DNA of 64,000 bases, from positions 29,564,459-29,628,458 of the forward strand of contig CP137667.1 in the NCBI GenBank assembly GCA_037976565.1, read 5' to 3'. A program made the translations under genes and the position numbers. Under the pieces are notes generated by a model, which was not told the DNA's origin, did not search any database, and was given only the letters and a program-made list of their open reading frames with translations. The stretch is from Mesocentrotus franciscanus. Taxonomy: Eukaryota > Echinodermata > Echinoidea > Camarodonta > Strongylocentrotidae. Of this stretch, positions 32,401-43,806 are shown in pieces (within the stretch, counting starts at the first letter, position 1; each line of letters starts with the position of its first letter).

Positions 32401-34729
32401 TATATGTATATATACATGTATATATATATTAACACTAGGTTCTAAAGGTTACATGGTTGATTATACTTCGTTCTAGTTCAACTTGGTATTTGCATTGGGT
32501 GGGGTTGTCGGGTTACACTAACTGTCATGGAAACATACAGCATATTTACAAAAGGTCTGGTAAATTGAATGGAAATAATCACCTCCCCCCTTCAAATTCA
32601 TGGTTCTTAAAGGTACTATCTCCCAATTTGCAGCCAACATCAGATTCTGCAGAGCTGTCATGAATATGTCACGAATGTCCTATCTGTGAAATTTAAACGT
32701 TAGCAGTGTTCTTGTATTCAAATTATGCAAGGAAACCGGTTTACTTTCTAGACTTCACTGTCATACACTATTGGAGGACTGACTGACTTCTTTCTTTCTT
32801 TGGTAATAACATACAAAAAATGAGCTGTAAAGGGTACATGAGTATTTGTCTACATCAAGAACCCACTACTTGTAATGGCCCAAATTAAACTGACTGAATC
32901 TTTCGCAGGACAAAACATACGACCATTCAGTACAAGGGTATGTAAATCAGACTATTACTAAAATGATTGCAATCACTAAAGTCGATTCGACACCTAAAGG
33001 TCGTTATTTTCCCACAAAAAAGACATTTTCATGCCCTTTCGCTTTGAGGGAAGTTCTAAATTATATTATCTTTCAAATGGAAATTAACCTTTTCATTTTT
33101 TGGCCTGCAAATGGGACATAGTACCTTTAAAGGTAAGACCATCTTGTACATGTACTTTTTTTTTAAAAAAGGAAAACGTTTCTAGCCTTGATACGAACCC
33201 ATGCGAGTATCTTTTTCGTATTAGAAAATGTCGGGTCGAGACCCTGGTTTTTTCGTAAATATGTTGTAGGTGTGTCAGAAAGTGTCCGGTAAACTGGATC
33301 CAACAATTTGGCGATAAGAGGGGTTTATCTTACTATGGACCTAACATGTAAGGTCCATGATTTCACAATAAGGTCTTGATTACGAAAGTTCCTGTAACTC
33401 GAAGACAGAGACCCGACTGAACGAAGCGAGCAAATGGTTGTATAGCTCTATATAAGCTTACCTGCTAGTGCTGGTTGCCGCTGATATGGCAGCCGATGAA
33501 AGGCCAGTGGCTGTTTCTTGCTGCTGCCCTGAAAAAAAAGAAAAATTCGGTTTCACCACATGAAACGTTCTGGTGTATAATGACACAAATGTTCACTATG
33601 CTCATGACGTGTACATAAATAATCTTGAATTTGTATACATTCATTTGCAGAGTCTTGTACAGGTCAAAACTGATTGTCATTATTTTAACCTGAACGAAAG
33701 CAATCTATAAATGACCATGTTATGCTTTGAAACATGTGGGTACCTTTCCCCCTTTATGTTTGAAACGGTTTAAAAACAATATTGCGATTGGGAGTATTTA
33801 GATATTGATCTGCCAGGTTTACGAATCCCAGTTTATGAAATAATAATATGAATAAGATTAATAATGATATTTCTTTTTTACCCAGGATAGCCTCATCAGT
33901 AATTAATCGTGTTCTCCCTGCAAGTATAATATCATGTCGAAATATCATCTTTTAATGTTCATGCCTCAAGATTATGCAAATAAGTTTTAGGTGCCCTTTT
34001 AAAGTACACAATTAGAATCAGGTTATGTAATTTGATACTGTGTGTACAACACAGATGTTTTAAACATGGAGAGGTGCCGTCGGCGCATGTAATAACGAAT
34101 CATTGTCAAAGAGATGGAGACGCTTTAATTAATGACCAATCTTTGCTCGCCCTTTTGACAATAATATTTCAGCCTGTATACCATGAAATGCACCGTAAGT
34201 GTATACATGAATAATCTTTGTGGGTTTTAACAATTTGGTAAAATCTGCTCACATCGGCTCATGTGCAGATAACTTTCCTGAACAACACCAAGTATCCCAT
34301 TTCTCCGGGTTTTACCAATTTGGTACAAAACAACTTTGTTTGTTCAATTTTATGAGCACATACCAATTTCATGTTTTTTTTACGAATTTGATAAAAAAAA
34401 AACTAAACAAAACAAGTTGTCCGAACAGAATTATTTGAAGCCATCCTACCTCCTTCAGGGAAGAATTCATCCACAAAAGCCGCCAAACTAGAGTCACCCA
34501 GTGCCTTCACTAAATCAGGTATTTGTTTCGCTGTTGAGGTCTTTTTTTCCAGTCAAAAAGCATGTTGGTGGTTCCTTCGAAACTATCGTTTTTTCTTATT
34601 TATACCCATATAAAAATCAACCTTTGTTTTCCTGAATCCCAGCTTTAGACCTAGCGTGGGTAAATTCATGTCTACAGCCAAAGCCTCTGCTAGTTCGCTA
34701 AGCTTTTCATCTGTCAATGTGTCAGTCAT
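31546..34729 (-). CDS. Gene C: two-death-domain protein, paralogue of gene A, with two homopolymer frame breaks
   Basis: Coding exons 34729-34450, 33528-33462 and 31810-31546 give about 203 residues if the two breaks cancel: DD1 about 5-90, linker about 94-116, DD2 about 119-203. The plan and the splice phases (1, then 2) are those of gene A. DD1 as written is broken twice: an A6 run (34594-34589, minus sense) is one base too long for the frame, and an A7 run (34548-34542) is one base too short. The shifts compensate, and only about 14 codons between them are out of frame. Both runs are homopolymers, so miscalls are as likely as real decay. If real, translation stops right after the first run. 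A hAT MITE sits one base past the stop, and a trinucleotide tract fills the upstream intron. Confidence 0.7.
32320..32428. repeat. (CA)n and (TA)n microsatellites in gene C intron 2
   Basis: A (CA)n run at 32325-32362 is followed by a (TA)n run to about 32428. Confidence 0.9.
32611..33126. mobile_element. TTAA-flanked element, family T3, in gene C intron 2
   Basis: Inverted ends: aggtactatctcccaa... and ...atgggacatagtacct, each bordered by TTAA (32607-32610 and 33127-33130). The ends pair for about 27 bases, including the gcagcc/ggcctgc part. It is noncoding. Partial copies are at 46449-46811 (plus) and 49683-50146 (inverted). Confidence 0.85.
33462..33528 (-). CDS. Gene C, linker exon
   Basis: A 67-base exon between a strong acceptor (a T-run followed by CAG) and a strong donor (agcag|gtaagc). 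It encodes 21 residues plus split codons, starting QQQE and then rich in Ala, Ser and Thr. Phase 1 in and phase 2 out, as in gene A. Confidence 0.8.
33868..33925 (-). repeat. SINE tail fragment in gene C intron 1
   Basis: The minus strand carries the tail motif gatgaggctatcctgggta of the His-like SINE family. No head is present. Confidence 0.6.
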
Positions 34730-34751
34730 GGCGATTTATTTTGCCCCACAC
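34450..34751 (-). CDS. Gene C, first coding exon: death domain type 1 (frame broken twice)
   Basis: The acceptor ttttcag (AG 34753-34752), ATG at 34729 and phase-1 donor (ggag|gtagga, GT 34449-34448) match gene A's first coding exon in layout. Three frame blocks read in order give DD signatures: first MTDTLTDEKLSEL...LGLKLGF, then NMLFDW, then LVKALG...AAFVDEFFPEG. Block changes fall at the homopolymers 34589-34594 and 34542-34548. Without correction, the frame stops at TAG within a few codons of the first run. Confidence 0.75.
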
Positions 34752-34796
34752 CTGAAAAGGAGAGAAAGAACACGCGTGATCATTTTGTACTACCAC

Positions 34797-35110
34797 AACT
34801 TCTTCTACTACTACTACTACTATTACTGTTACTATTACTACCACTACTAATACTACTGACATTGAAGGTAATAACAATGATAATAATAATAATAATAATA
34901 ATGATGATAATAATAATAAAGATAAATATACTACTACTACTACTAATAATAATAATAATAACAATATAACTTCTGTTATACGACGGTGACTAGGATGACG
35001 ATGGCTGCATCTGGTACTTCTTCTACTACTACTAACACCACTACTACTATTACTACTACCACTACTACTACTAACACCACCACAAATACTACTACTAATA
35101 CTACTACTAT

Positions 35111-35159
<49 letters not shown>

Positions 35160-35182
35160 GCTGCTACTACTACTACTACTAC

Positions 35183-35217
<35 letters not shown>

Positions 35218-35343
35218 TTAGTAGTAGTAGTAGTAGTAGTAGTAGTAGCAGCAGCAGTACAATTACTACTACTACTACTACTACTACTACTACCAACACC
35301 ACCTACTACTACTACTACTACTAGTAGTAGTAGTAGTAGTAGC

Positions 35344-35392
<49 letters not shown>

Positions 35393-35412
35393 CTATTACT
35401 ACTACCACTACT
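34797..35412. repeat. Strand-switching (ACT)n/(AGT)n tract
   Basis: A trinucleotide repeat of over 600 bases. From about 35000 it alternates between ACT runs and their reverse complement AGT, switching near 35183, 35258, 35321 and 35391. Adjacent blocks can therefore pair as hairpins. It gives stop-free low-complexity frames (poly-Thr, poly-Ser, poly-Val, poly-Leu) up to 253 codons that are not genes. It lies in the presumed first intron of gene C, starting about 45 bases from the DD1 exon's acceptor. Confidence 0.95.
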
Positions 35413-35886
35413 ACAACAACCTCTGCTGCTGCTGTTTCAGACGAAATATATTGGAAATTAGCAATACACACTAATAACTTCAATCATCTGAACAATAGGA
35501 AATCACATGCAAGACGCACTGGCGAGGTAAATATCATACCGCAAGATCTCCTTTTTCAAACACAAGTTGAAATGCATTCAATTATTCTCATATCGTTCTT
35601 TATAGCTCACACAGTTAAACAAACATATATTATCCCCACGACATCATGTAAAACTGTGAGAATGTTTAGCGTTGGCGATCGGGGAGATTCGGTACCAAAA
35701 ATACTACATGTACTACACGTATATGTACATCAGTATAGTCTATGCGGTTTTCGAGCAGCGATGTGTCTATGTGTTAATATGTTTATCTATGAAAAGCAGG
35801 TCGTGTCCTAATATTTCGTTATGGCCACTTTCTATTACTTACTTTATGAACCGAAATAAACACAACATAAGTATATGCAAACTTAC

Positions 35887-35950
35887 CTGACTTATTCCTT
35901 TTCCTTATGAATTAAATAACGAAATTGATGTGCTAATATATAACGCTAGG
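35887..35950 (-). promoter_or_regulatory. Possible noncoding first exon and TATA-like site of gene C
   Basis: A strong donor gtcag|gtaagt (GT 35886-35885) lies 1.1 kb upstream of the gene C coding exon's acceptor. A tatatatta-like box is about 50 bases further upstream, at 35935-35943. This fits a short 5' UTR exon like the one proposed for gene A. Confidence 0.4.
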
Positions 35951-35964
35951 CTTTTGCAGTCAAC

Positions 35965-36224
35965 CTGGCACATGCATCGAAGTCTGCACTAACACCAAGC
36001 GTGTTTTTTTTTAAAATCATATCGCAGTCTCACATACACTGAGTGCTGTAGTGCGTCAGTACTTTCGTAAGCGATAAGCGATTATCTGCGCTTGATTCAG
36101 GGGCGAAGAAACGTGTTTAAAAGTGGGAACACCAACTCCCCAAAACAAACGATCACCTAAGCCAATGTACTAAGGGTCGATGAAATGCTTTATGGTTTTG
36201 ATTTTGAAAATGTAGAATACTCCT
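35965..36224. mobile_element. TTAA-flanked element, family T2, inverted copy
   Basis: It ends gtagaatactcct before TTAA (36225-36228). It matches 29090-29340 in the opposite orientation. Another partial T2 (gtgggtacaccaac ... ttatctcct before TTAA) follows the T1 copy at about 37447-37565. Confidence 0.65.
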
Positions 36225-36228
36225 TTAA

Positions 36229-37439
36229 AGGGAAATCCACCCGGATATTTAGTTGGTTTTATTAAAAGCAGAAAATGAGAGAAACAGATTAGTGAAAGTT
36301 TTAGCAATATCCTATTAAACATAGGACAGTTTTATATGTTAAAGTTGTCATTAGTTAAACACACATTCGCACATTGTGACGTATCTTGCGAACTCCTCTC
36401 CAATTTGCTTTGTACATTGAATGTCATAAACTTTCATTTTCTTTGTTATATTTTCATACAGGGTGGTATAAAAAAACAATTTGATTTAATCAAACGCTCT
36501 GTATGTATCTTACTATAATTATGGTCGCTACCCCTGCAGTATGCACATCGTGTGCGCTCTCTCTCACTCTCCTTTCTTCTCCTCTCCACCCACCTCTCCT
36601 CTCTTTTTCTTTACTCTTCACATATGCAGCAACATTTTCTATTCTTCCATTTCTCCGTTTCCTTGCTTTATTTTCTGTTGTCTTATATATTTTTTATATT
36701 ATTATTATACACTTATGTCTTATCTGTCAGTCGTCATTGTCTCTTTTGACCTTTCAAGTATTAACCATAAAAGTGTCGTAACAAGTTTTTCAAATTACGG
36801 ATTTATAATTGTATTATCATTCTGCCACTTTTTGGTAATCTATGTATATATATATATATATATATATACAGGTGTATATATATTTTTTTCTTTTTCTCTC
36901 AAGTCAATATATTTACATGTTACAACAATTATGTTTGTAATTTTTGTTGAGGGATCCACATTTTACAAGCTCTGCTTTTCAGTGGATCCCTCTATTTCCA
37001 CAGGGTTATCTTGAAAAATCTCTTAAAAAAACCATTGTACTGGATATTTATGTATACTTTCTATTTCACAATTCTAAACCATGTAAAATGTATTATATTA
37101 TTGAATATTGAATTGTAAACTGATTTCTTGTCAAAATTACTGTTCTGTTGGAGATGAAAAAATAAACTGAAAACTGAAATCATAATAGCGTGAATGTATA
37201 ATTGTAAATTTTCTTAAGAGAAAATATAGACTTTTAAAGTTGTTTAGTACTGGGGAAATGGGAGGAAACCTCGCAAGATATGTCACAGATTTGTCAATTT
37301 GCGTTTCAATGATGGCAACTACGAAACTTCATAACTCTCCTGTTTTTAATCGGACATTACTCATTTTCTCACTAATCTGTTTTTTCTTTTTATTCCTTCT
37401 ATTATTGAAACCAACTTAATATCAGGGTAGACGTCCTAT
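36229..37439. mobile_element. TTAA-flanked foldback element, family T1, with LINE insertion
   Basis: The left end agggaaatccaccc follows TTAA at 36225; the right end is tagacgtccta before TTAA (37440-37443). The halves are inverted (gtgacgtatcttgcgaactc near 36379 against cctcgcaagatatgtcac near 37267). A plus-strand LINE 3' end interrupts the middle, from about 36500 to 37190. Confidence 0.7.
36500..37190 (+). mobile_element. LINE 3' UTR with a perfect 11-bp hairpin
   Basis: It includes gagggatccac (36949-36959) and its exact reverse complement gtggatccctc about 22 bases later. It ends in an aataaactgaaaactgaaa-type tail. It contains a (TA)n run at 36845-36868 and a CT-rich stretch near 36555. 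Hairpins near the 3' end are used by several LINE reverse transcriptases to recognise their own RNA. No ORF remains. Confidence 0.6.
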
Positions 37440-37990
37440 TTAAATGTGGGTACACCAACCTAATTTTTTTTTCTTTTGGCGACCCCAAAAACGATCACCT
37501 AGGCCTATGTACATAGAATGGATGACAAGCTTTTAAATTTTGAGACTGAAAACCCTTTTATCTCCTTTAAAAATTGTTTTCATCTTCCCGAGGTCTTTAA
37601 AATATTGCTTCCTCGTTATACTTTACATCGAATAATATTGTGATTGTTAATTTGTTTTGATATATTTTAAGAATACATTATCACAAACATACGTCATTGG
37701 GTCCCAATTCTTATAAGTGGTATTGTACTACTCCTCCTTCTGGCTCTGCCGCGCTACATTGTGATGATAGGAAGAGGGGAAGGGGGTGGGTGCTGTTCCT
37801 TTTAAAAGCCGGTCCGATTGAAACGTGTTAAATATGGCTCTATAAAGGATTCTACTTTTAATTCCAACACATTTCCAACACAAAAGAAAATATGTAAATT
37901 CATTTATTAACAGAAAGTACTTTAAAGGGACTTGGTAACATTGTTCAGGTGAAAGAAATTAGTGCTAAGTTAGTGACTTCAAGGCTAGAT

Positions 37991-37992
<2 letters not shown>

Positions 37993-38032
<40 letters not shown>

Positions 38033-38049
38033 GTAATAATAATAACAAT
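37993..38049. repeat. (AAT)n microsatellite, tail of the 38-40 kb LINE
   Basis: A pure AAT run. On the minus strand it follows the LINE's 3' UTR as (TTA)n, as expected for CR1/L2-type elements that end in microsatellites. Confidence 0.85.
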
Positions 38050-40180
38050 TCTACATTTACATTGCGCACAACTCTGCCGACAAATTGGCACCCTTGGCGC
38101 ACAGATCAACACATTACAAGAATATGGTCATTAATCAAAATTCAACAGAACTATGATATTACAAAATGAAAAGGCGACACAAAGTTATTTATAACTACAG
38201 ATATACATGTACTACTAATAACCAAACGTAATGAAAAATATTCTAACTTAGATAATTATCCTAACTTTAACAGTACGCCCTATTCATCAACAAGGTCTTC
38301 AATTTTAGTTGAAAGGTTCTAATTGATGAGCTCAACTTCAGGTCCAAGGGTAGGGCATTCCAGGCACGTGGGGCAGCAACGCAAAAAGACCTATCACCCC
38401 ATGATCTTTTACACCGCGGTACTTTGTACTGGTCACAGTTTCCCGAGCGGAGACATCTCGAAGGCTTCCTCCATTCTACCATCTCCATCATGTAGCTCGG
38501 AGCCTGATTTGACTTGATGTTGAATATCATGGATAGTATTTTGTAGTCTAGCCTCTGTCCCACTGGGAGCCAGTGCAATTGTTTGAGTACTTGAGTGATG
38601 TGATCTGAGGATTTAAAACCAGTGATGAGGCGTGCTGCCGAGTTCGGAACCTTCTGCAGACGTCTAATTTGCAAGTCAGGTAATCCATGGAGTGTCCTAT
38701 TATATAAGTCCAATATCGAAGTGACAAGAGCATGAACTGGTTGGTGGCCTGTGGAGTAAGATGCTCGCGAATCCTGCGAATGTTTCTCAAGTGGTAGACT
38801 GCAGTTCTAACACAGGCAGATACTTGAGGTTCCATGGTCATACTGCTGTCCAATAGAAGGCCGAGAGGCCGTACCTTTGATACTGGTGGCACCCTTATCT
38901 CACCCACTGCAATATGAGGAATGCTGACTTCTACCAACTGTTGAGGCGACCCTAATAAGATGAACTCTGTCTTGTTGTCGTTGATACTTAAGTAGCTATT
39001 GTTCATCCACTTCTTGATTTCAGATATGCAGTCCTCAAACCTAGCTATTTCACTGGCGACATCGGTTTGGTTCGGAAGACATGATGCATAAAGCTAAATG
39101 TCATCATCGTAGATGTGATACATAATGCTATATCTCGTTATAATGTCACAGATTGGTAGGACATATAAGGAGAATAGCTGCGGACCAAGTACCGATCATT
39201 GGGGCACAGAACAATTTAGAGGAACTTGATCAGATGAAACGTCATTGCCAATTAGAGCTGACTGCGAGCGATCCCTGAGATAAGATCGACACCATTCTAA
39301 CGCAGATCCACTGATGCCAACCTCCTGTATCCTCTGATGCATGATTGTATGGTCAACAGTATCAAAAGCCGAACTCAAATCCAATATGACAAGTCCCGTC
39401 AGCATACCGCGATCCATTCCCTGCAAAATGTAATTACTGACACGCACAACAGCTGTCTCAACAGAATGATTCCTCCTGTATGCGGATTAAAATGGATCCA
39501 GGAGAGATTGATCAACTACACATTCAAGTATGCGATTACCAGCAGCTCTGTCGATCACCTTCCCAAGGTATTTAAGTTAGCGATGGGCCTGTAGTTTCCA
39601 AGTATTTCTTTGTCTAGATTAGGCTTCTTCACTAGAGGTCGAATGTTTGCATGCTTAAGCCCATCAGGAAAAATGGATTCAGCACATGACTTGTTGACCA
39701 GCTTTGTAATGAAAGGCACAGATACAGAAGCATGCTCTTTCATCAACCAGATTGGGATAGGGTCTTGATCACATGAAGCTGATGATGAATTATCAATGAG
39801 TCTCTTGACTTCATCCTCTGAAACTGAATCAAAACACGTCATATACGGCTCGGGAAGGGTGGAAGGATCATACACCTCCTCAGCCTGTTTGTCCCGATGC
39901 TGTTCAAGAGAACTTCGTATTCTTGAGATCTTACCCAAGAAGTGTTCAGAGAAACATTCTGCTAGTTTCGTTCTTGATGAACATTATGGTAGAACCGGTT
40001 CACCTTTCCTGTGAAGAAGCTCATTGACAACACCAAACAAGGCCCTCTGATCTGAAGAGCTATTCTCTATACCTGATGAGTAAAACAGTCTTTTAGCTTC
40101 TTCCATGAGTCCCAAAACGCTTTTACCCTGTTCTCGATAAATCTTATGAAAAACCACTTTCTCCTCTCTTCGGTGACACT
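38050..40180 (-). mobile_element. CR1/L2-group LINE, 5'-truncated, reverse transcriptase decayed
   Basis: Read from 40180 down: a pre-RT segment (LFGVVNELLHRKGEP), RT motifs NYRPIANL, LDLSSAFDTVDH, and VPQ(stop)SVLGP where a glycine is expected. The catalytic box reads YDDD instead of the usual YADD. Then come NKTEFILLGS, a thumb region (LHWLPV..RLDYKILSM) and a terminal WNALPLDLKLSSS segment ending at 38267. Several stops and at least three frame changes make it nonfunctional. The N-terminal endonuclease is missing. Confidence 0.85.
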
Positions 40181-40274
40181 TTCTCCACTTCCTCTGCGAT
40201 CTTCTCCTCTCCTGCTTCGCAGGCTAGGCTCGGTAGATTTTGGTTTTAATTCGTACGATCGGCATATAAAAGTC

Positions 40275-40454
40275 ATATCGACTGCTTTAATACTCGAGGA
40301 CTGGCTGTTTCTTTACTGGCTCGCGGGAAAGTTGAATCCGGTGCCATAACCCCTCGGGGCGCCGCCGACCCAGGCGCGCCTCGGGGTGATGGCAGCGGAA
40401 TCAACTTCCCCTTGAGCGTATAAAAACAGCCAGTCCTCTCGTAGCAGTCGATAT
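40275..40454. mobile_element. Palindromic element of about 180 bp with a GC-rich centre
   Basis: The left arm (atatcgactgc ... gaggactggctgttt ... ggtgccat) pairs with the right arm (atggcagc ... aaacagccagtcctc ... gcagtcgatat). The arms are about 80 bp each, and the centre gcgccgccgacccaggcgcg is GC-rich. It abuts the truncated 5' end of the LINE. It is a small foldback MITE or palindromic insertion; no target duplication is obvious. Confidence 0.8.
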
Positions 40455-41009
40455 CTCTATATTATGAACCCTTTATACAGCGCGAATTTACCCGTGTATC
40501 AGAGTTCTATGAACCCGTTTGTGCATTTCTATTTATACAAATAAGCATATAGAGTCAAACCTGCTTTAGTGACCTACTGCTGTAGCGACCACCTTTACAG
40601 AAACCACCTGTCTATTTATGTCTATATATAAAGACTATCTGGTTTATATATAAGGGCTGTTTTTTGGTCCCCCTCGAGTGGTCTTTATAAACAGGTTTCA
40701 CTGTAGTAATCCAATGGTAAAAACGGAGTAAGTGGAATTTTTATGGATATCTTAGGCATGTAAGGCATTGCTAATTTACATTATAAAAAATGAAAGTTTA
40801 GCGGCCAAAAGTATATATATGATCTTTACTCAATCTCTATAACCGATATTTTTTTGTGCTTTATATAAATCATGCCTTAACAAGGTTGCAAAGACTTCAT
40901 CAAACGAAATTTTCGAAATAAAACAAATGACTACAGGAATTTAACAAAATTGAAAAATTCTTTGCGATCATGTTCTTCAAATCCTCAGAGTATATCACTA
41001 TAGTGGTTC

Positions 41010-41080
41010 ATTCACTTGACTCTCAATCAAAGGGTTAAAGGTTCGAATCCCAGCCCGGTACTACCGTTTTTGGGAAGACA
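41010..41080 (+). repeat. tRNA-like fragment (Glu-CTC-like), probable SINE head
   Basis: It has a partial A box (atagtggttcattc), an anticodon arm ttga-ctctcaa-tcaa (CTC) and a B box ggttcgaatcccagcc. The weak acceptor stem argues against a working tRNA. Confidence 0.5.
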
Positions 41081-41399
41081 TTAATCCATATATAGTTTAT
41101 ACCATTCTCCACCCAGATGTAAACGGTAACCTGGCAATTGGTGGGGTAAGGGTCCGCGGGAAAAGCAGTTTGGCGGTGATGTGACTACGCTTGGAAAATA
41201 AGACCAAATTTATTAATTGCAGCAGATTCGAAAGTTTTCTTTTTCTACTCAAGTCCCAATGCCCTTAGGAACCGAGATAATTTACCTGACATAAATGTTC
41301 TATAGGATTACTCGGGCATACTATTAAGAATAAACTGAATTGGAAACCCGCTATTAATAACATATTACCCTAACCGCTAAATGTTTGATTCACAATTAA

Positions 41400-42180
41400 A
41401 TGTTTTTACATGAATTTTTTTTTAATACAGTAAAATTATCATATGTTATATTTGTATAAGAAGTGTTTTTAATACCCTACATTTTCCAGTAAGTTGATCG
41501 TGTCCTGGGCTATTATGTGACATTTGTTAATATAGTCTGAAGAGAACTATAATACCTTAACATGCATTTAAAATAATTTGGTAATAATACGCTATTTTTG
41601 AATTTGTTGGAAAATATAAAGTATATGGTGTATAAAATAATTGAATTAAAATGAACTCCAACGTTTCCATAGACTCCAAATGAGAAATCAATTTTATTTA
41701 AAGTAACTTTATCCTCTAAAATGAAATGTTGGACATCCGCAATAAATCTTCTAATGATTTGGCAATCCCAAAATAAATGTTCAATAGATTCCACGGAGTT
41801 ATAACAAAATGAACCTAAGTTCGACTTCGAAATATTTACTAAATTAAGATATTCATTAACACCAACTATTCGGTGCATTATATTAAACTGAAAATAACGG
41901 ATCCGTGTAGATAAACATGACCTTACAGGAACTTAGAACATTTTAGCCCAGTCTATGTTTGGGATATTTAATAGAGAATTCCATTTATCTATTGATTTAG
42001 GGGGCTTAAACACTTGTTGAACACTAAAATTATGAAAAAAACCGACATATCCTCGTAACCTTCACTATATTTTTAATCATTTCCTCTTGAGCTGTTACGT
42101 TTTCCTTTGAACATTTAGGGATATTTTTTTCCAATAACGGGGAAAAGCCGTTTTCACAGAATAACATTCTACAAAGTTGC
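41400..42180 (-). mobile_element. L1/Tx1-like LINE C-terminal remnant
   Basis: The minus frame 41878-41513 reads RIVGVNEYLNL, then a Cys-His pattern with FCYNSVESIEHLFWDC. This is the C-terminal zinc-knuckle-like segment of L1/Tx1-clade elements. Upstream, KWNSLLNIPNIDWAKMF and RIRYFQFNI continue it across one stop. Both ends are truncated. Confidence 0.75.
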
Positions 42181-42189
42181 ATCAATATT

Positions 42190-42301
42190 ATTATTATTAA
42201 AGCCGGGGTAATAATATGATTGCAGGGCCCTCAGGGAGAACAGTATGAATACTGATGAGGCTACCCTCGGTAAACAAGATATATTACTATTATTTTCATT
42301 C

Positions 42302-42339
<38 letters not shown>

Positions 42340-42345
42340 GACATT
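42190..42345 (+). repeat. SINE tail and (TTA)n
   Basis: The plus strand carries aaagccggggtaataa, gcagggccctcagggagaac and gatgaggctaccctcggtaa, then a (TTA)n run at 42305-42341. Confidence 0.75.
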
Positions 42346-43365
42346 ACTATTATAGTCATCATCATCATGAACATCTTCACCATCATTATTTTTCTTATTA
42401 CCAAATGACTTAATATAATCATGTGAAATGTAGAAAAGAGTACTTGACTATAGATTTAAAACAAAAAAATCACGTTTCATATTTTGCTGCCACTGTATGG
42501 CGTACAAGTCATGTTTGTTCAGTTAAGTTCCATGAGGGAAATGTAGCCTTTCATGGTGTCACATCAATGAAGACAATTTCACTGCATTACAGCGTACTTT
42601 CTTGAGATTGTTGTTATGTAGACCACTGAAGTTATACAATTCATGTGGATGAACAGAATCATGTGTTGTTTAAAAAAACATGTTTACATTCCTTACTTTT
42701 AATGTTATAAGGTTTGCTTCTTTCGAAAGGTGAAATATAATTTGTTTTGTAAAAGACTAATAAAGAAAACTAATAATAAAATAATTATTTATGCTATTGG
42801 GAAAGAAAGTCATAGATAAGGTGTCCCTAAGAATTACTGCTCTTAAAGTGCGCTCATAATTTAACACCCTCCAAGAAATAGCTGCAATGTTTGGCTTCGA
42901 AAATTCATTCTACATGTTTGTATAGTCTCATATACACCTCTCCGTATGAAGTGTAAGTGCCTTTTAGCAAGACTGAGCGAATTTTTTATTAATTGTATGA
43001 GTTTAAAATGTTTTTGTCATACATAACCAATCTTTCCCAGTCGCTTTTAGACATTTTTGTGTGTGGTCACAATGTAATTGCATTTTACCTCTTTATATTG
43101 AATGATTGGGAGAATATAATTTATAATCTATAGATAAAGTTCATATCTTCTCAAAATGTTAGTGATCAAACTGAAGACTCAGAGAAATTGATAAAATTAT
43201 ATCAATAAAGTTCCGAGAAGGTATAAACTTTACGTATAAAGAATAAACAAGATTTTCACAGGCATTTCATGAAGAAAGGCAAGAAAATATTCCAACTTAT
43301 GGGTAACACTGTATATTCACCATTTATACTTGTATACAGCCGGACACAGTGACTTTTGTTATACT
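42345..43365. other. Gene-free stretch
   Basis: AT-rich. Only short frames without domains. Confidence 0.45.
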
Positions 43366-43806
43366 CATTAACATATTTCTTGGGACACATGTTTATTTCC
43401 TCCTCCATATTCCATAGTCGGTGAAAAATGATAATGCAATTCAGTCTAGAAATACCGTTTTTTCCTTCCTGAATTCAAATGCATCATTCAAATTTGCATA
43501 GTGACGCAGCCCGCAGTCACATAGATAAAACAGTGGTAGGTTTCAAACTTTCAGGGCCTTCTTGTTGATGTTATCATGTTTGAATCGCATGCTTTATTAG
43601 TCGGTTATTGAATGGATTTTTGGACAAACGTTTATTTCGTCCTCCATATTCCATACTTAGTGAAAAATAATTATGCCATTCAGTTAATCTAGAAATACTG
43701 TGTTTTTTCCTACCCGAATTCAAATGCATCATTCAAATTGACAAGAAACATGTGTTGATCCTATTATGTTTGCTTCGCATGCTTTATCAGTCGGTTATTG
43801 AATGGA
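43366..43806. repeat. Diverged tandem duplication, unit about 190-240 bp
   Basis: ctccatattccata followed by tgaaaaatgataatg and caaatgcatcattcaaatt occurs at 43400-43498 and again at 43640-43741. The phrase cgcatgctttatcagtcggtta occurs near 43586 and 43778 with one substitution. Confidence 0.75.

Noticed and set aside
34722..35811. Long stop-free frames of 100-253 codons on both strands
   Set aside because: They are translations of the (ACT)n/(AGT)n tract: homopolymers of Val, Leu, Ser or Thr in every frame, with no domain.
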